Shown: one piece after another, positions 37,391 to 46,683 of the stretch
Layout of the letters: each line of letters starts with the position of its first letter
Position numbering within the stretch: the stretch's first letter is position 1
Source of the DNA: Pseudonocardia sp. T1-2H
Lineage (GTDB): Bacteria > Actinomycetota > Actinomycetes > Mycobacteriales > Pseudonocardiaceae
Direction of reading: 5' to 3'
Assembly: GCF_038039215.1 (NCBI RefSeq)
Contig: NZ_JBBPCL010000001.1
Coordinates: 1,612,001-1,676,000 of the forward strand
DNA length: 64,000 bases
Program-made: the position numbers and the translations under genes
The notes under the pieces: model-generated
What the model saw: the letters and a program-made list of their open reading frames with translations, nothing else
Database searches by the model: none
What the model was told of the DNA's origin: nothing

Positions 37391-38033
37391 GTACGGAGCA
37401 CTAGTGCCTCGCCAGAACCAAGGTGATCAACGAGGTAGTCCTGGACGAGCGCGAGGAAGGTGCCTACCTGCACCTCGTCGAGCGGTGGCGTGTCATGTGG
37501 GGGCCGGGTGGCGCCTAGCTCGGCTCGGGCTTGCTGGCTACCTAAGCACCATCCTCCGCGAGCCACCGGTGATCGAAGAGGGAGGCGTGTGCGAAGAACC
37601 GGATTCAAGTGGGGGTGAGCGCCACATCGGTCTCCCCGCAGCCATCGACGCGAGCCCGGGCATATCGATAGACCTCGGGGAGCCTCCGCCCCGTCGACGC
37701 CACGGAGGCGTATCAACTTTCGCAGCCTGCGGACCAGACCAGCGCCGGTGAGCGCGCCCGCCGTCCGGCTCCTAGACCAAGATCAAGGGCTCTTCGCGCA
37801 CACCTGGGCACAGAGGCATACCGTACGTTGAAAGTGGGCCTCTCCCTAACTTTTGCTGGTCCCTGGGTTTGTCTGTGAGAGGCTGAGTTGTCCGTGAGAG
37901 ATCGTGCCCCCGCATCTTCGTGATGCGTGGCGCCGGAGGCGCCGGGCCGCGTGGATAGCCCGGTGGGGGCCCGACGCTACCGCCGTGAGGATCACCGCCC
38001 GTGGCGAAGGCTGGTCAACCCTCAGGCGTGGGG
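37391..38033. other. Intergenic, no recognisable gene
   Basis: No supported coding sequence. CGCATC-TTCGT-GATGCG at about 37912-37928 is a small hairpin that could terminate transcription from either side. Confidence 0.4.
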
Positions 38034-39569
38034 TCAGCGGGTGGTGAATGTCAGCGTGGTCGTCGCCGCGCATGTGTGGTCGACCGGCGGCGCCGGGTTG
38101 TCGAGGAACCCGATCATGGTCGATTGCGCGCATGTCGATTTCGGTAGGACGGCGTGGCCGGTGAAGGGAAAATTCACCAGCTGCGAGTTCTTGAGGTGCG
38201 GGGTGACGAGGTTGACCCACTCGGGGGCGGTGGCGGCATCGAATTCGCCCTCCATGATCAGCACGGGCACGTCGCTCACGGTCGGGGCCATCGCTGCGGC
38301 ATCGGCCTTTCCGACGTTCCAGATCGGGCATTCGGTGAACAGGCGGCCCTGTTTGGGCTGCACCCGCAGCACGCCGTCGGGGAAGCCCGGGAGCACCGAT
38401 CGGGCCTTGGTCAGCGCGGCTTCCTCGGTCGTCAGATTGGCCTCCTCCGAACAGAACACGCCGAAGGCCAGGCCGTAGCCGGCCAGTCCGACGATCACGG
38501 GCGGAGTCTGCAACGCAAGCATGGCGGCGACGGTCGAGCTCGCATCGCCTCGCGCCATGTCGGTGATCATCTTAGGGACGCCGGACGCATCGCCTCGCTC
38601 GCTAGCCATGATCACGGCGTAGGCGAAAGGAAATCCGTCGATGTTCACCGTCAGTGGTGCGCCGGAGGCATCCTTGGCCTGTACGACGACCGGCGTCTCC
38701 TCGAGTCGGTTCACGGTGGCGGTGAAGTCCGCCGCCAGGTTGGGGTAGGCGCTCGCGCAGGATGGCTGGGCCGCACACGCTGCGAATATCGCTTTGAACG
38801 AGCTGGCCGGGGCCGCCCACCAGGCCTCGGCGATGTTGTTGTTCGGCGGCGACACCGAATCGAGGACTACGCTCCGGATGCCTTGCGGGTGATCTCTCAG
38901 CACGGACAACGCAAGGTTTGATCCGTAGGAGACCCCGTAGACGTTCCAGGTGTCGATGCCCAGCGCCACGCGCAGATCGGCGATATCGGCGGAATTCTCT
39001 GCGGTGTTGTAGGCGGCCAGGTCGACGCCGGCGGCGGCCAACCGGTTTCGGCACTTCTGAACGGCCGCGGCGTCCCCGGCCGTGGTGGATTCCGCCGTGA
39101 ACGGAACGCTGATGGCATCGTTGACGTACTGATCGACCTCGGGACATCCGAGGAGAGGGTCGGCGTGATGGGTCCCGCGCTGATCAGCGAAGATGACCTC
39201 GCGGTCGGCGTTCAGACCCTTCTTGATCATCGATGTCACCTCGAACGACCCAGCACCGCCTGGGCCGCCCGACAAGTACACAATGGGGTCGGGCTTGGGT
39301 GTGGCCGAGACGGCGGGTGCGCGCATCACGAAGATGCGGATCTTCCGCCCGTCGGGCTTGGACCGATTCTCCGGGACGGTCAGGTAGCCACACTGAACAC
39401 CGGGTGGAATGTCGAGGTCGGGGACGCCTGCGACATTCGGTTGGGGACAGGGCGTGCTCGCGTAGACAGCATCGGGTTGCTGGGCGCCGGACGGGGTTCC
39501 GGCACAGGCGGCCGCCATACAGACGGTGGTGAAGGCAAGGGACGCCACGACTGCGCCGACCCGGCTCAT
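38034..39569 (-). CDS. Secreted S33-family (tripeptidyl aminopeptidase-like) alpha/beta hydrolase, lipoprotein
   Basis: 511 residues from ATG 39569. A signal with lipobox AAAC (TVCMAAACAGTPSG) suggests a membrane-anchored extracellular enzyme. GYLTVPENRSKPDGRKIRIF and IVYLSGGPGGAGS form the oxyanion region, WNVYGVSYGSNLALSVL the nucleophile elbow (serine in GVSYG), MEGEFDAATAPEW the acid and FPFTGHAVLP the histidine. S33 enzymes of this subgroup release N-terminal peptides or hydrolyse esters. Monocistronic. Confidence 0.82.
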   Translation of the reverse strand: MSRVGAVVASLAFTTVCMAAACAGTPSGAQQPDAVYASTPCPQPNVAGVPDLDIPPGVQCGYLTVPENRSKPDGRKIRIFVMRAPAVSATPKPDPIVYLSGGPGGAGSFEVTSMIKKGLNADREVIFADQRGTHHADPLLGCPEVDQYVNDAISVPFTAESTTAGDAAAVQKCRNRLAAAGVDLAAYNTAENSADIADLRVALGIDTWNVYGVSYGSNLALSVLRDHPQGIRSVVLDSVSPPNNNIAEAWWAAPASSFKAIFAACAAQPSCASAYPNLAADFTATVNRLEETPVVVQAKDASGAPLTVNIDGFPFAYAVIMASERGDASGVPKMITDMARGDASSTVAAMLALQTPPVIVGLAGYGLAFGVFCSEEANLTTEEAALTKARSVLPGFPDGVLRVQPKQGRLFTECPIWNVGKADAAAMAPTVSDVPVLIMEGEFDAATAPEWVNLVTPHLKNSQLVNFPFTGHAVLPKSTCAQSTMIGFLDNPAPPVDHTCAATTTLTFTTR

Positions 39570-39834
39570 CTCGTTCCCTTCATAGAGGGCCGCCCGAGGT
39601 CCACCGCAGGATCCCGAATCGGTTCTCAAGCCCCTCCGCGGTGTGCGCGTGGTTTGTGGATCCCGTCTGTGACCCCCGAGCGGTTCACGTGGATCCTGTC
39701 ATGATCGCCCGCGCGTGCTCGGGCCCTGCCGCCTCGTGAGCGCGGCGACGTCCACTGCCGCAGAGGCGGGAGGGTGACGTCGAGCTGACCCCGACGTGGG
39801 TCTGGAGCGTGCAGTGGGGCCCTCGGCCAGTCTA

Positions 39835-40164
39835 GCGTATTTAGTATCCGGCGCAAATAAACTTTTCTCTCCGGTTTGGAGAAGCGGAACTGCCTTAATC
39901 GGCGTGCTGGGCACTAGAACTTATGGCCACTCAGCCGCATACTCATTGATTAACGGCCGCCCCTTCGTGGCCCGAGTCTTAAGCTGGGCAGTGATCTTCT
40001 TTGAATGTGGCTTCTGTCTAGTTTTTGCCGTGCCTCTTGGTGTCGGAATTTGGATATTGGCAATTGGAGTATCGTTCCATATCTCTACCGCTCTGTTGAT
40101 GGGAATAAACGGGTTCTTCTTCGCCTTTGCGACGGAGCAGGGCCCGTGCGAAGTCGTCGGGTGA
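39835..40164 (+). pseudogene. HTTM-like membrane protein fragment of lower GC content
   Basis: The frame SLAYLVSGANKLFSPVWRSG ... GTRTYGHSAAYSLINGRPF ... FHISTALLMGINGFFFAFA matches the middle of HTTM-type (vitamin K-carboxylase-like) membrane proteins. The family's N- and C-terminal parts are missing. The DNA is visibly AT-richer than its neighbours (for example AATAAACTTTTCTC), suggesting a different donor. Confidence 0.5.
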
Positions 40165-40402
40165 TCTTGTAAGTGGTCAACGGTTCTTCGCGCGCAGCAG
40201 CGCCTACCCGCTCGCTTCCGGGATGTCTGTGCGTATGTCAAACGAGGGCACCGTGCCGTCCAGCAGGTTGGCAAAGGCTCAGTAAGTAGAGATCGGCGCC
40301 GGTGGGCAGCGGCATAGGCGCCGCCGGTGGCGAGCCGCCGGACCGGCGTTGACGGACTGCGCGGTGTTACGACATCGCGCCGCGCTCTGTGGAGCTGCGC
40401 AG

Positions 40403-40782
40403 CTACTTCTGACCGCTGCCGTACGGTCGGGTGATCACCTCGAGGTTGTGGCCTTCTGGGGAATCGAAGTAGGCACCGCGGCCACCGTCGTTCGTGTTGT
40501 AGCCCGGGGTGCCGTGCCAGGGGTCGGCGTGGATCGGCACGTCCCGCTGCCGTAGTCGGCCGGTCACGGCGTCGAAGTCGGCTTCGGAGACGAGGAACGC
40601 GTAGTGCTGTGGATGCACCTCGTCGCTGCCATGTAGTCGAGGCTCGCTCCGTCGGGCAGCGCGACGACGCTGAACGGTCCGAAGCGGGTCGGCGCGGGTA
40701 GCCCGAGCACCTCGGCGAGGAAGCGCGCGCCGGCCTCCTGGTCTCGGGTGGCGATAATGGTGTGGTTGAACGCTACGGTCAT
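40403..40782 (-). CDS. VOC/glyoxalase-family protein (one frameshift)
   Basis: About 126 residues. From ATG 40782: TVAFNHTIIATRDQEAGARF, GPFSVVALPDGASLDYMA; then, after one base lost near 40622, HPQHYAFLVSEADFDAVTG and RGAYFDSPEGHNLEVITRPY. The beta-alpha-beta-beta-beta repeats and metal-site histidine and glutamate (NHT, HNLEVIT) fit a single-domain VOC protein. Substrate unknown. Its first codons lie within the 291-bp repeat; the left copy of the repeat holds a truncated duplicate of this start. Confidence 0.7.
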
Positions 40783-41043
40783 GGGATAGAGGGTGCGACC
40801 TCGACCCGGCTTCAGGTCAAGGGCGTGGCCTGCTCTTGGAGCTAACCGGTCGCCGTTTCCGTCGCGCAGAACGCGAGGTTGCTCGTGGGATCATTCGTGG
40901 TGCGAAAGCCCGTCTACCGGTGATGCCTTGGGTGTCTGCAGTCGTCTGACCTGCGTGCAAAGTCGCTGGTAGATGCCAGTGGCGGAGATAACCGCGCCCT
41001 TTACACCCGAGCGGTCGCAGGTTCGAACCCTGCCGCGCCCACC
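40751..41043 (+). repeat. 291-bp direct repeat, right copy, ending in tRNA-Val-like 3' half (putative att site)
   Basis: Counterpart of 32029-32320. It holds the VOC start, the 24-mer at 40884-40907 and at 40994-41042 the tRNA-Val(TAC)-like 3' half with GGTTCGAACCC T-arm, CGCGCCC acceptor and ACCA. The integrase gene begins 147 bp further on, the usual position of an attachment site. Confidence 0.7.
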
Positions 41044-41124
41044 ACATCTGGCCTGGAGATTCGCAGGTCGTCGGGCTCAGCGTTGGCGTGTCGTGACCCC
41101 AAATCTGACCCGAAACGGTCCTAC

Positions 41125-41196
41125 CGTGACCTCGTGACCTCGTGACCTCGTGACCTCGTGACCTCGTGACCTCGTGACCTCGTGACCTCGTGACGT
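41125..41196 (+). repeat. 8-bp tandem repeat (about 9 units) at the integrase start
   Basis: Eight perfect copies of CGTGACCT followed by one degenerate copy (CGTGACGT) that contains the GTG start codon at 41190. Because the unit is not a multiple of three, earlier GTG codons in the array are out of frame or stop after three codons. Confidence 0.9.
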
Positions 41197-42945
41197 CGAC
41201 ACGGGCCGGGCGCAAGCGGGTGCGAGGAAGCATCGACAGGATGCCCAACGGTGCTCTTCGCGTGCGTGTGCACGCCGGCTACGACGCCGTCACGGGACAG
41301 CGTCACCGGCTGACGGAGATCATCCCGCCCGGGCCGCAGGCGGTCGCTCAGGCTGAGGCCGCTCGGACACGGATGGTCCACGAGGTCGACGAGCGTCGGA
41401 ACCCCCGGACCGCGGCCACGGTGAACCAGCTGCTGGATCGCTACCTCGAGATGATCGACGTGAGCGCCTCTACACACCTGATGTACGAGCGGTATCTGGA
41501 CAAGCACGTCCGGCCGTTCATCGGGAGCAAGAAGGCGGGTGCTCTGGGCCCGGACGAGCTGGACTCGCTCTATGCCGAGCTCCGTCGCTGTCGGGTCCAC
41601 TGCAAGCCCCGCAGCAAGGTCGTCGATCATCGGACCCCGCGGCCGCATGAGTGCGACGAGCGCTGCCGTCCGCATGTGTGTAAGCCGCTGTCGAACACGA
41701 CTGTTCGGCACGTTCACCACGTCCTCAGCGGCGCGTATAAGAGGGCGGTGCGCTGGCGGTGGGTGGCGACGAGCCCGGTGGTGCAGGCCGAGGTTCCCGC
41801 ACCGAAGCCGCCGGACCCGCGGCCACCGACGCCTGCTGAGGCGGCGAAGCTGATCGAGGAGGCTTCCGCGGATCCGGACTGGGGTGCGTTGGTCTGGTTC
41901 ACGATGACGACGGGCGCGCGCCGTGGCGAGGTGTGTGCGCTGCGCTGGCGCGACGTCGACCTCGACGGCCGGACCGTGCAGATCCGTCGGGCGATCGCCA
42001 CCGACGGGCGTCGGAACCTGGTCGAGAAGGACACCAAGACCCATCAGCAGCGCCGGGTCGCCCTCGATGAGGAGACGACCGCTGTGCTCGCGGAGCACAA
42101 GGCGCGGGCCGAGGAGGCTGCCGCTCTTCTTGGGCGCGAGTTGACCGGGGCGTCCTTCGTGTTCTCGCAGTCTGCGGACAGCAGTGAGTCGCTGGTGCCG
42201 TCGTCGGTCGGGCAGCGGTATACCCGGATGGCGAAGCGACTGGGCCTCGAGACCCATTTCCACGGCCTGCGGCACTACTCGGCGACCGAGCTGATCGCCG
42301 CCGGCATGGACATCCGCACGGTCGCGGGCCGTCTCGGCCACAGCGGCGGCGGGGTCACGACGCTGCGGGTCTATGCCGCCTGGCTGGCCGAGGCCGACCA
42401 ACGCGCCGCGGCGGGGATCACCGCCCGGCTACCGGAAAGGCCGACGTCCGTGTCGGCGGTGGAACGTGCACGGACCGCGCCACGGTTGCCGTTCGAGAAG
42501 ACGGCTGCGGCGATCCTGCGGAGGATCGAGGCGGGTGAGCTCTCGGAGGGCGAGCATCTTCCGGCGATCAACAGGCTGGCTCGGGAGTACGAGGTCGGGG
42601 TCGGGGTCGGCGTACAAGGCTCTCGACTTGCTGCAGACCTGGGGCGTGGTCCGTACTCAGGCGGGCGGAGGCGCTGTTGTTCTTGCGCCTGAGCAGCCGA
42701 CCGAGCCCGCGGTCAGCACCGCGGCGGTGCCTGAGGAGACGGCGCCGCTTGCACCGCAGCGCCGTCTCCTCGATTTCGTCGTCCGGCGTCGTGGCTACGT
42801 GATTGCAGACTTCTCTGCGGAGGCCGATCCCGATGACGCCCCAGGGCTCTGTGAGCTGCTGGTGGGGGCGGTGCGCCGCGACGGCCGGGATCCTTCTGAA
42901 CTCGACGACTTCACGCTGGAGGTCTCGGACCCGGTGCTGAAGGAG
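41190..42945 (+). CDS. Tyrosine recombinase/integrase with C-terminal GntR-type domain (frameshift)
   Basis: An N-terminal SAM-like arm (TAATVNQLLDRYLEMIDV) with a cysteine-rich insert (VHCKPRSK, CDERCRPHVC) is followed by the catalytic domain: ArgI in TTGARRGEVCALRW, HFHGLRHYSATEL, and the tyrosine in TTLRVYAAWL. All catalytic residues are present. A GntR winged helix follows (LPFEKTAAAILRRIEAGELS, LPAINRLAREYEV), broken near 42605 in a GTCGGG repeat; the next frame resumes AYKALDLLQTWGVVRTQAGG. It should catalyse site-specific integration at the adjacent tRNA-Val-like site. The GntR domain could regulate its own gene or act in DNA binding. Confidence 0.78.
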
Positions 42946-43248
42946 CGGCCGCCCGCGACACGGCGCTGGCCGCGCTGCGCACCGAGCACCAGGCCGAGCT
43001 CGACCGGATCCGCCGCGACACCAGCACCGCCCGACACCAGGCCGCGGCCGAACACGCCGAGATCGTCGATCGGCTGCGCGCCGACCTCGCCGCCGCGGCC
43101 GAGCGCCGCGCCACCGAGCACGCCGGCCAGCTCGCCGAGCTGCACCGCCAGCTCGGCGCCGCCGAGCACGAGATCGAGGTCCTCCGCGCGCGCCTGACCT
43201 CCGATCAACGATCAGGCGGGAGCGGAAGCGCGCGGCCCGGCCAGGGCT
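42946..43248 (+). pseudogene. Coiled-coil fragment
   Basis: After a frame slip near 42950 the sequence reads ARDTALAALRTEHQAELDRI, HAEIVDRLRADLAAAAERRA and QLGAAEHEIEVLRARL, ending at TGA 43248. It is a long charged coiled coil like the tails of plasmid or element proteins. It may be the C-terminus of the integrase reading or of a separate lost gene. Confidence 0.4.
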
Positions 43249-43660
43249 GAGCGGACCCCTCCCGCAGCGCGAGGACCGTCAACCCGCCGAGGCCGACCAC
43301 AAGGCATAGGCGCTGGGCCAACCCGCCGGCCGGGAGGAACACCGGATCCTGGGCAAACCCAGAGCGGCCAGCGCGAACCACGCGACCGCGGTGGTATCGC
43401 AGCGTTTTCGGCTCGGCTTTAACGAGCTCACGGTCAGGTCGACGGCGATCATCACCACGGTCAGCCACGCTTGGTCCCCCCGGTGGGCTGGTGTCCGGAT
43501 GACCGAGCCGCCCCGGGACCCGTTCGCCGCGAGGTACCGCTGGCAGTCAGAGGCCGCCCCGTCCGCCCGCGGCCCAACTTCCAACGCCTGCCAGTCCAAC
43601 GAGGCCCGAGAGCCACCACCCTCCGAATTGCGATACCAGGTACGACCGCGAATCATCGAA
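43249..43660 (-). pseudogene. IS1380-like transposase, C-terminal remnant
   Basis: AWLTVVMIAVDLTV and, in a shifted frame, ELVKAEPKTLRYHRGRVVRA resemble the end of IS1380-type DDE transposases (AEPK-x-LRY). Several frame changes and no catalytic core, so it is a decayed copy. It cuts into the end of the next minus-strand gene. Confidence 0.5.
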
Positions 43661-43671
43661 GATGACGATGA

Positions 43672-44097
43672 TCAGGGCGGGCGTTTACTCCCTGCCCTCG
43701 TGAACAGCTCCTTTGTCTGCGACTCGCCAGGGGCCAGCTGCCCAAGCACCACGCTTGGTCCTGCAACCTTCCCGTTCTTGGTCTCTTCGCCCGGCCAGTA
43801 CGTGTCCACGCGAAGGATCGTCCGGTAGATCGGTAGGTCACTGTGGTTGGTGGCAGCGACCTTCTAGACGGTGATCTGCTTGTTGTCCTCAGCCCGCGCT
43901 GAGTGGTAAGCGGGCTCATTATGAGCTGATACCTTGCTGGCTTGCGCCTCGCGGTTGTCGTCAAGCTGACGTCGGAACACCCACAGGGCCAGCATGAACG
44001 CTGCGACTGCACCGACTCCAGCAAAGGCGTCAGCGATGGTTCCGGCGTAGTTCCAGAAGTCCTTGGGATCATTAACGAGCACGGGGAGCGGGAGCAC
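43672..44097 (-). pseudogene. Single-TM protein with in-frame amber stop (paralogue of the next gene)
   Basis: It starts MLPLPVLVNDPKDFWNYAGT, then a TM helix (AFAGVGAVAAFMLALWVFRR) and QLDDNREAQASK. TAG at 43864-43866 interrupts it, but the same frame continues VAATNHSDLPIYRTI and LAPGESQTKELFTRAG to a TGA at 43672. The paralogue has EYANYSKFPIYGL and LKPGESRVDMVE at the same positions, so the gene was once longer. A TGG-to-TAG change would explain the stop. Confidence 0.6.
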
Positions 44098-44116
44098 GGC
44101 TTATTCTATCGCAGTG

Positions 44117-44809
44117 TCAGAATGGCTCTTCAGGATATTCAAGGTACTCGTACTGCTCCGGCATAGGTCGTCCGGTGACGCGCCGCTTCAGTTTATGGAA
44201 CCATAGACCAATCGCAAGCCGCTTCTCGAACTTCTTGGTGACCTCGTTCTCGGCATCTATCCTCTGTTGATCTTCTACTCGCCACGCGTCAACGTAGTCC
44301 TCACAAGCGACCACCAGCTTGAGAAAGTCCTTGACCCCGCCGACAAGCGCGCCATCTGTGAATCGTGCCCATTCTCTTCCAGCAGAGTCAGTGAACATGA
44401 CAGCAGATTTCCACTCGTCTGTCCGAAGTATGGTCTCGACCATATCGACGCGGCTCTCGCCAGGTTTCAAAGTGTCCGCACTTATAGACTGGCCACTGTG
44501 AGTCATCCACTCGAACTTGCTACGCCGACGACCGAGGTTCCAGATCCTGCAGCGAAGTCCGTAGATTGGAAACTTGCTGTAGTTGGCGTACTCCACGCCG
44601 ATGGACCACATCGATTCGCCCTCTAGCTGCTGCATGTCTCCGTGACCAGCAGCTATCTCGTTCGCCTGTGCCTTCCGGCTATCGTCCTGCTGACGCTTGA
44701 AGACGACGAAGCCGAGGATCAGCGCGCCAGCTGCCCCGATGCCCGCAATGCTGTCGGCGATCGTGCCGATGATGTCCCATACGCTCGTAGCGTCTCTCGG
44801 CATGGTCAA
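44117..44809 (-). CDS. Single-TM protein of unknown function
   Basis: 230 residues. The N-terminal membrane segment (DSIAGIGAAGALILGFVVFK) is followed by a basic coiled stretch (RQQDDSRKAQANEIAAG) and a soluble beta-rich domain (YANYSKFPIYGLRCRIWNLG, TLKPGESRVDMVE). The end, EQYEYLEYPEEPF, is acidic. It is less GC-rich than the flanking DNA. The tandem paralogue downstream is broken. Proteins of this shape are common beside integrases on mobile elements, and a role in element maintenance or defence is conceivable but not shown. Confidence 0.6.
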   Translation of the reverse strand: MTMPRDATSVWDIIGTIADSIAGIGAAGALILGFVVFKRQQDDSRKAQANEIAAGHGDMQQLEGESMWSIGVEYANYSKFPIYGLRCRIWNLGRRRSKFEWMTHSGQSISADTLKPGESRVDMVETILRTDEWKSAVMFTDSAGREWARFTDGALVGGVKDFLKLVVACEDYVDAWRVEDQQRIDAENEVTKKFEKRLAIGLWFHKLKRRVTGRPMPEQYEYLEYPEEPF

Positions 44810-45362
44810 AGTCTACTGATACACATTCATGCGGAGATTACGTGCAGCCCGAGGGGTCCTCGGTCGGCAGGGTCAAAGAGTTATCCCGTCTCTGCCCCAC
44901 GGAACCCCCAGGGCATCCGCCCGCTCCTGGCCGCCACCGGGCGTCGCGCGTTCCACACGTCGCTGGGCGAACCCGGCCTGTCCGACACCGCGGCCGCGAT
45001 CAGCGAGGGCCGGCCTGGCCTGTGGACCGACGGCTCGTGAGCCACCGCTGGCCAGCTCACAACAGCGGCAATCGCAGCGCTTCCGGGGCGCGGCCGTGGT
45101 CATCGCGACTGGTCTACCGGTTTGGGCCGCAGCGACCGGACTGCAGGTGATCTCGCCGGCTCGTCCTGCGCCGCGGTGCCAACGGATCTGCCGACTCGCG
45201 GCGGGAGCCTACGGCCCGGACCGACCCGGGTCCCAAGCCAAGCGGGCGTGCGCCCGGGATCGCTTCGGGCAGGTCCCAGTCCCGCGCGCACGACGCCCCG
45301 GCGCCGACCCCCCGTCGCCGACATGGGTGGACCGAGGCGCGCACTAGTCATAGCGTGGCTCG
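44810..45362. other. Intergenic, fragmentary coding-like sequence
   Basis: The plus-strand stretch 44900-45040 reads LLAATGRRAFHTSLGEPGLS and ends at a stop, which looks like a protein C-terminus I cannot assign. Nothing else is supported. Confidence 0.35.
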
Positions 45363-45947
45363 ATGGTGTTTCCGCTGGTGACTGATCGTCTGCGGGTGCG
45401 GGCCTGGACGCTGTTGGACACCAAGGATGCGTTGGCGACCTATGGGGTCGCCGATGTGACGGGGTGGCTGACCCCGGCCACGGACCGGATCGGGGACACG
45501 GCCGCGATGCAGGCGGTATTGGGCGCCTGGGCCGAAGCGCAGGTCAATCTTCTCCCGCCGCTGGGGCGGTGGGCGATCGAGCGTCGCGCCGACGGGGTCG
45601 TGGTGGGCGGGTTGGCGATCCGGCTGCTGCCGCCCTCCCAACAGGATTTGGAGATCAGCTTTCAGCTTCGTCCGGACGCGTGGGGGCAGGGCTTTGCCAC
45701 CGAGTCCGCCGCCGCTCTGATCGAGTGGGCATTCACCCACGGCGCCGAAGAGCTGTTCGCGGTGGTCCGGCCCGACAACACGAGAGCGATCGCGGCCGCG
45801 CGCCGGTTGGGCATGTCCTGGGTCGGGGAGACCGACAAGTACTACGACCGCACCTTGCAGGTCTACCGCGTCCGTCCGGGTGATCTGACCACCGACCCGA
45901 TGGTCGAGCTGCCCGACACCGACCATGAGAACAATACGAGGACCTGA
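45363..45947 (+). CDS. GNAT-family N-acetyltransferase
   Basis: 194 residues, Acetyltransf_3 (RimJ/L-like) type: VTDRLRVRAWTLLDTKDALA at the start, WAIERRADGVVVGGLAI, the acetyl-CoA loop LRPDAWGQGFATESAAALIE, and RPDNTRAIAAARRLGMSWVG. Such enzymes acetylate amino groups of small molecules or protein N-termini. No linked genes. Confidence 0.88.
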   Translation: MVFPLVTDRLRVRAWTLLDTKDALATYGVADVTGWLTPATDRIGDTAAMQAVLGAWAEAQVNLLPPLGRWAIERRADGVVVGGLAIRLLPPSQQDLEISFQLRPDAWGQGFATESAAALIEWAFTHGAEELFAVVRPDNTRAIAAARRLGMSWVGETDKYYDRTLQVYRVRPGDLTTDPMVELPDTDHENNTRT

Positions 45948-46148
45948 GGGGCAACAGGCCGCGCCGGCGCGCGGGCCTCGGGATCGGGGTCCCCGGCTGT
46001 TCCCACAACACCGCGATCTCGGTCGCGAACGGACCGTATCCGCAGCTGGGTCGTCAAGACGCGGCCCGCCTAAACCCAACACCGCTTCGGGGATGAGGGG
46101 AGTGCAGCGGGGCACCGATCTCCTCACGGCGCGCCGAGATTGCTCGGC

Positions 46149-46345
46149 TCAGGCCGGTGAGTCGAGGACGGACACATCCCCGGGGTGCAGGTCGGCGCGC
46201 AGCCGGACGTAGCGGGTGGCGTGGCGCCACCGGTCCTGTTCGAAGGAGGTGTCGACGTCGAGCTCGACGACCGTGGTCGGGGCGACCTGGAGGTAGTCGA
46301 GGGGTTCGCTGGGGCGCTGCCCGAACCTGCTCGACGGGATCGTGG
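46149..46345 (-). pseudogene. ATP-dependent DNA ligase, C-terminal fragment (second copy)
   Basis: IPSSRFGQRPSEPLDYLQVA, TTVVELDVDTSFEQDRWRHA and TRYVRLRADLHPGDVSVLDS end the OB-fold part of a ligase with a proper stop at 46149. The upstream adenylation domain is absent. It is close in sequence to 32570-32775. Confidence 0.65.
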
Positions 46346-46498
46346 CCGGCCACGGGTGTGCGCCGGCCGGTGGTGAGGAGGTGGCCGAGTTCGGCGCGGG
46401 CGGGTCGGGGCAGCGGGGTGGTGCGGGGCTCAGGCGTCGAAGCGGACATCGGCGCGACGAACGTCGGCGCCGAGATGGAGACCAGCTCCCGCCCGGGA

Positions 46499-46675
46499 TC
46501 ACCGAAGCGTGCACCGAGCGGCACCGCCACCAGGAGTTCCTGGCCTTCCTCAAGCAGGTCGCCGCCGCCTATCCGCGCCGCGAGCTGCACGTCGTCTGCG
46601 ACAACCTGGCACCCACAAGCACCCGGCGGTGCGCGGCTGGCTCGCCCGCCACCCGCGAGTCCAGCTGCGGGATCG
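46499..46675 (+). pseudogene. IS630-like transposase, internal remnant
   Basis: RHRHQEFLAFLKQVAAAYPR and ELHVVCDNLA, then in the next frame HKHPAVRGWLARHPRVQL, match the DDE core of IS630-type transposases (aspartate in CDN). Both ends are missing. Confidence 0.65.
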
Positions 46676-46683
46676 GGTGGGGG

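Noticed and set aside
41125..41196. Possible CRISPR array
   Set aside because: Units are 8 bp and directly contiguous with no spacers; it is a microsatellite.
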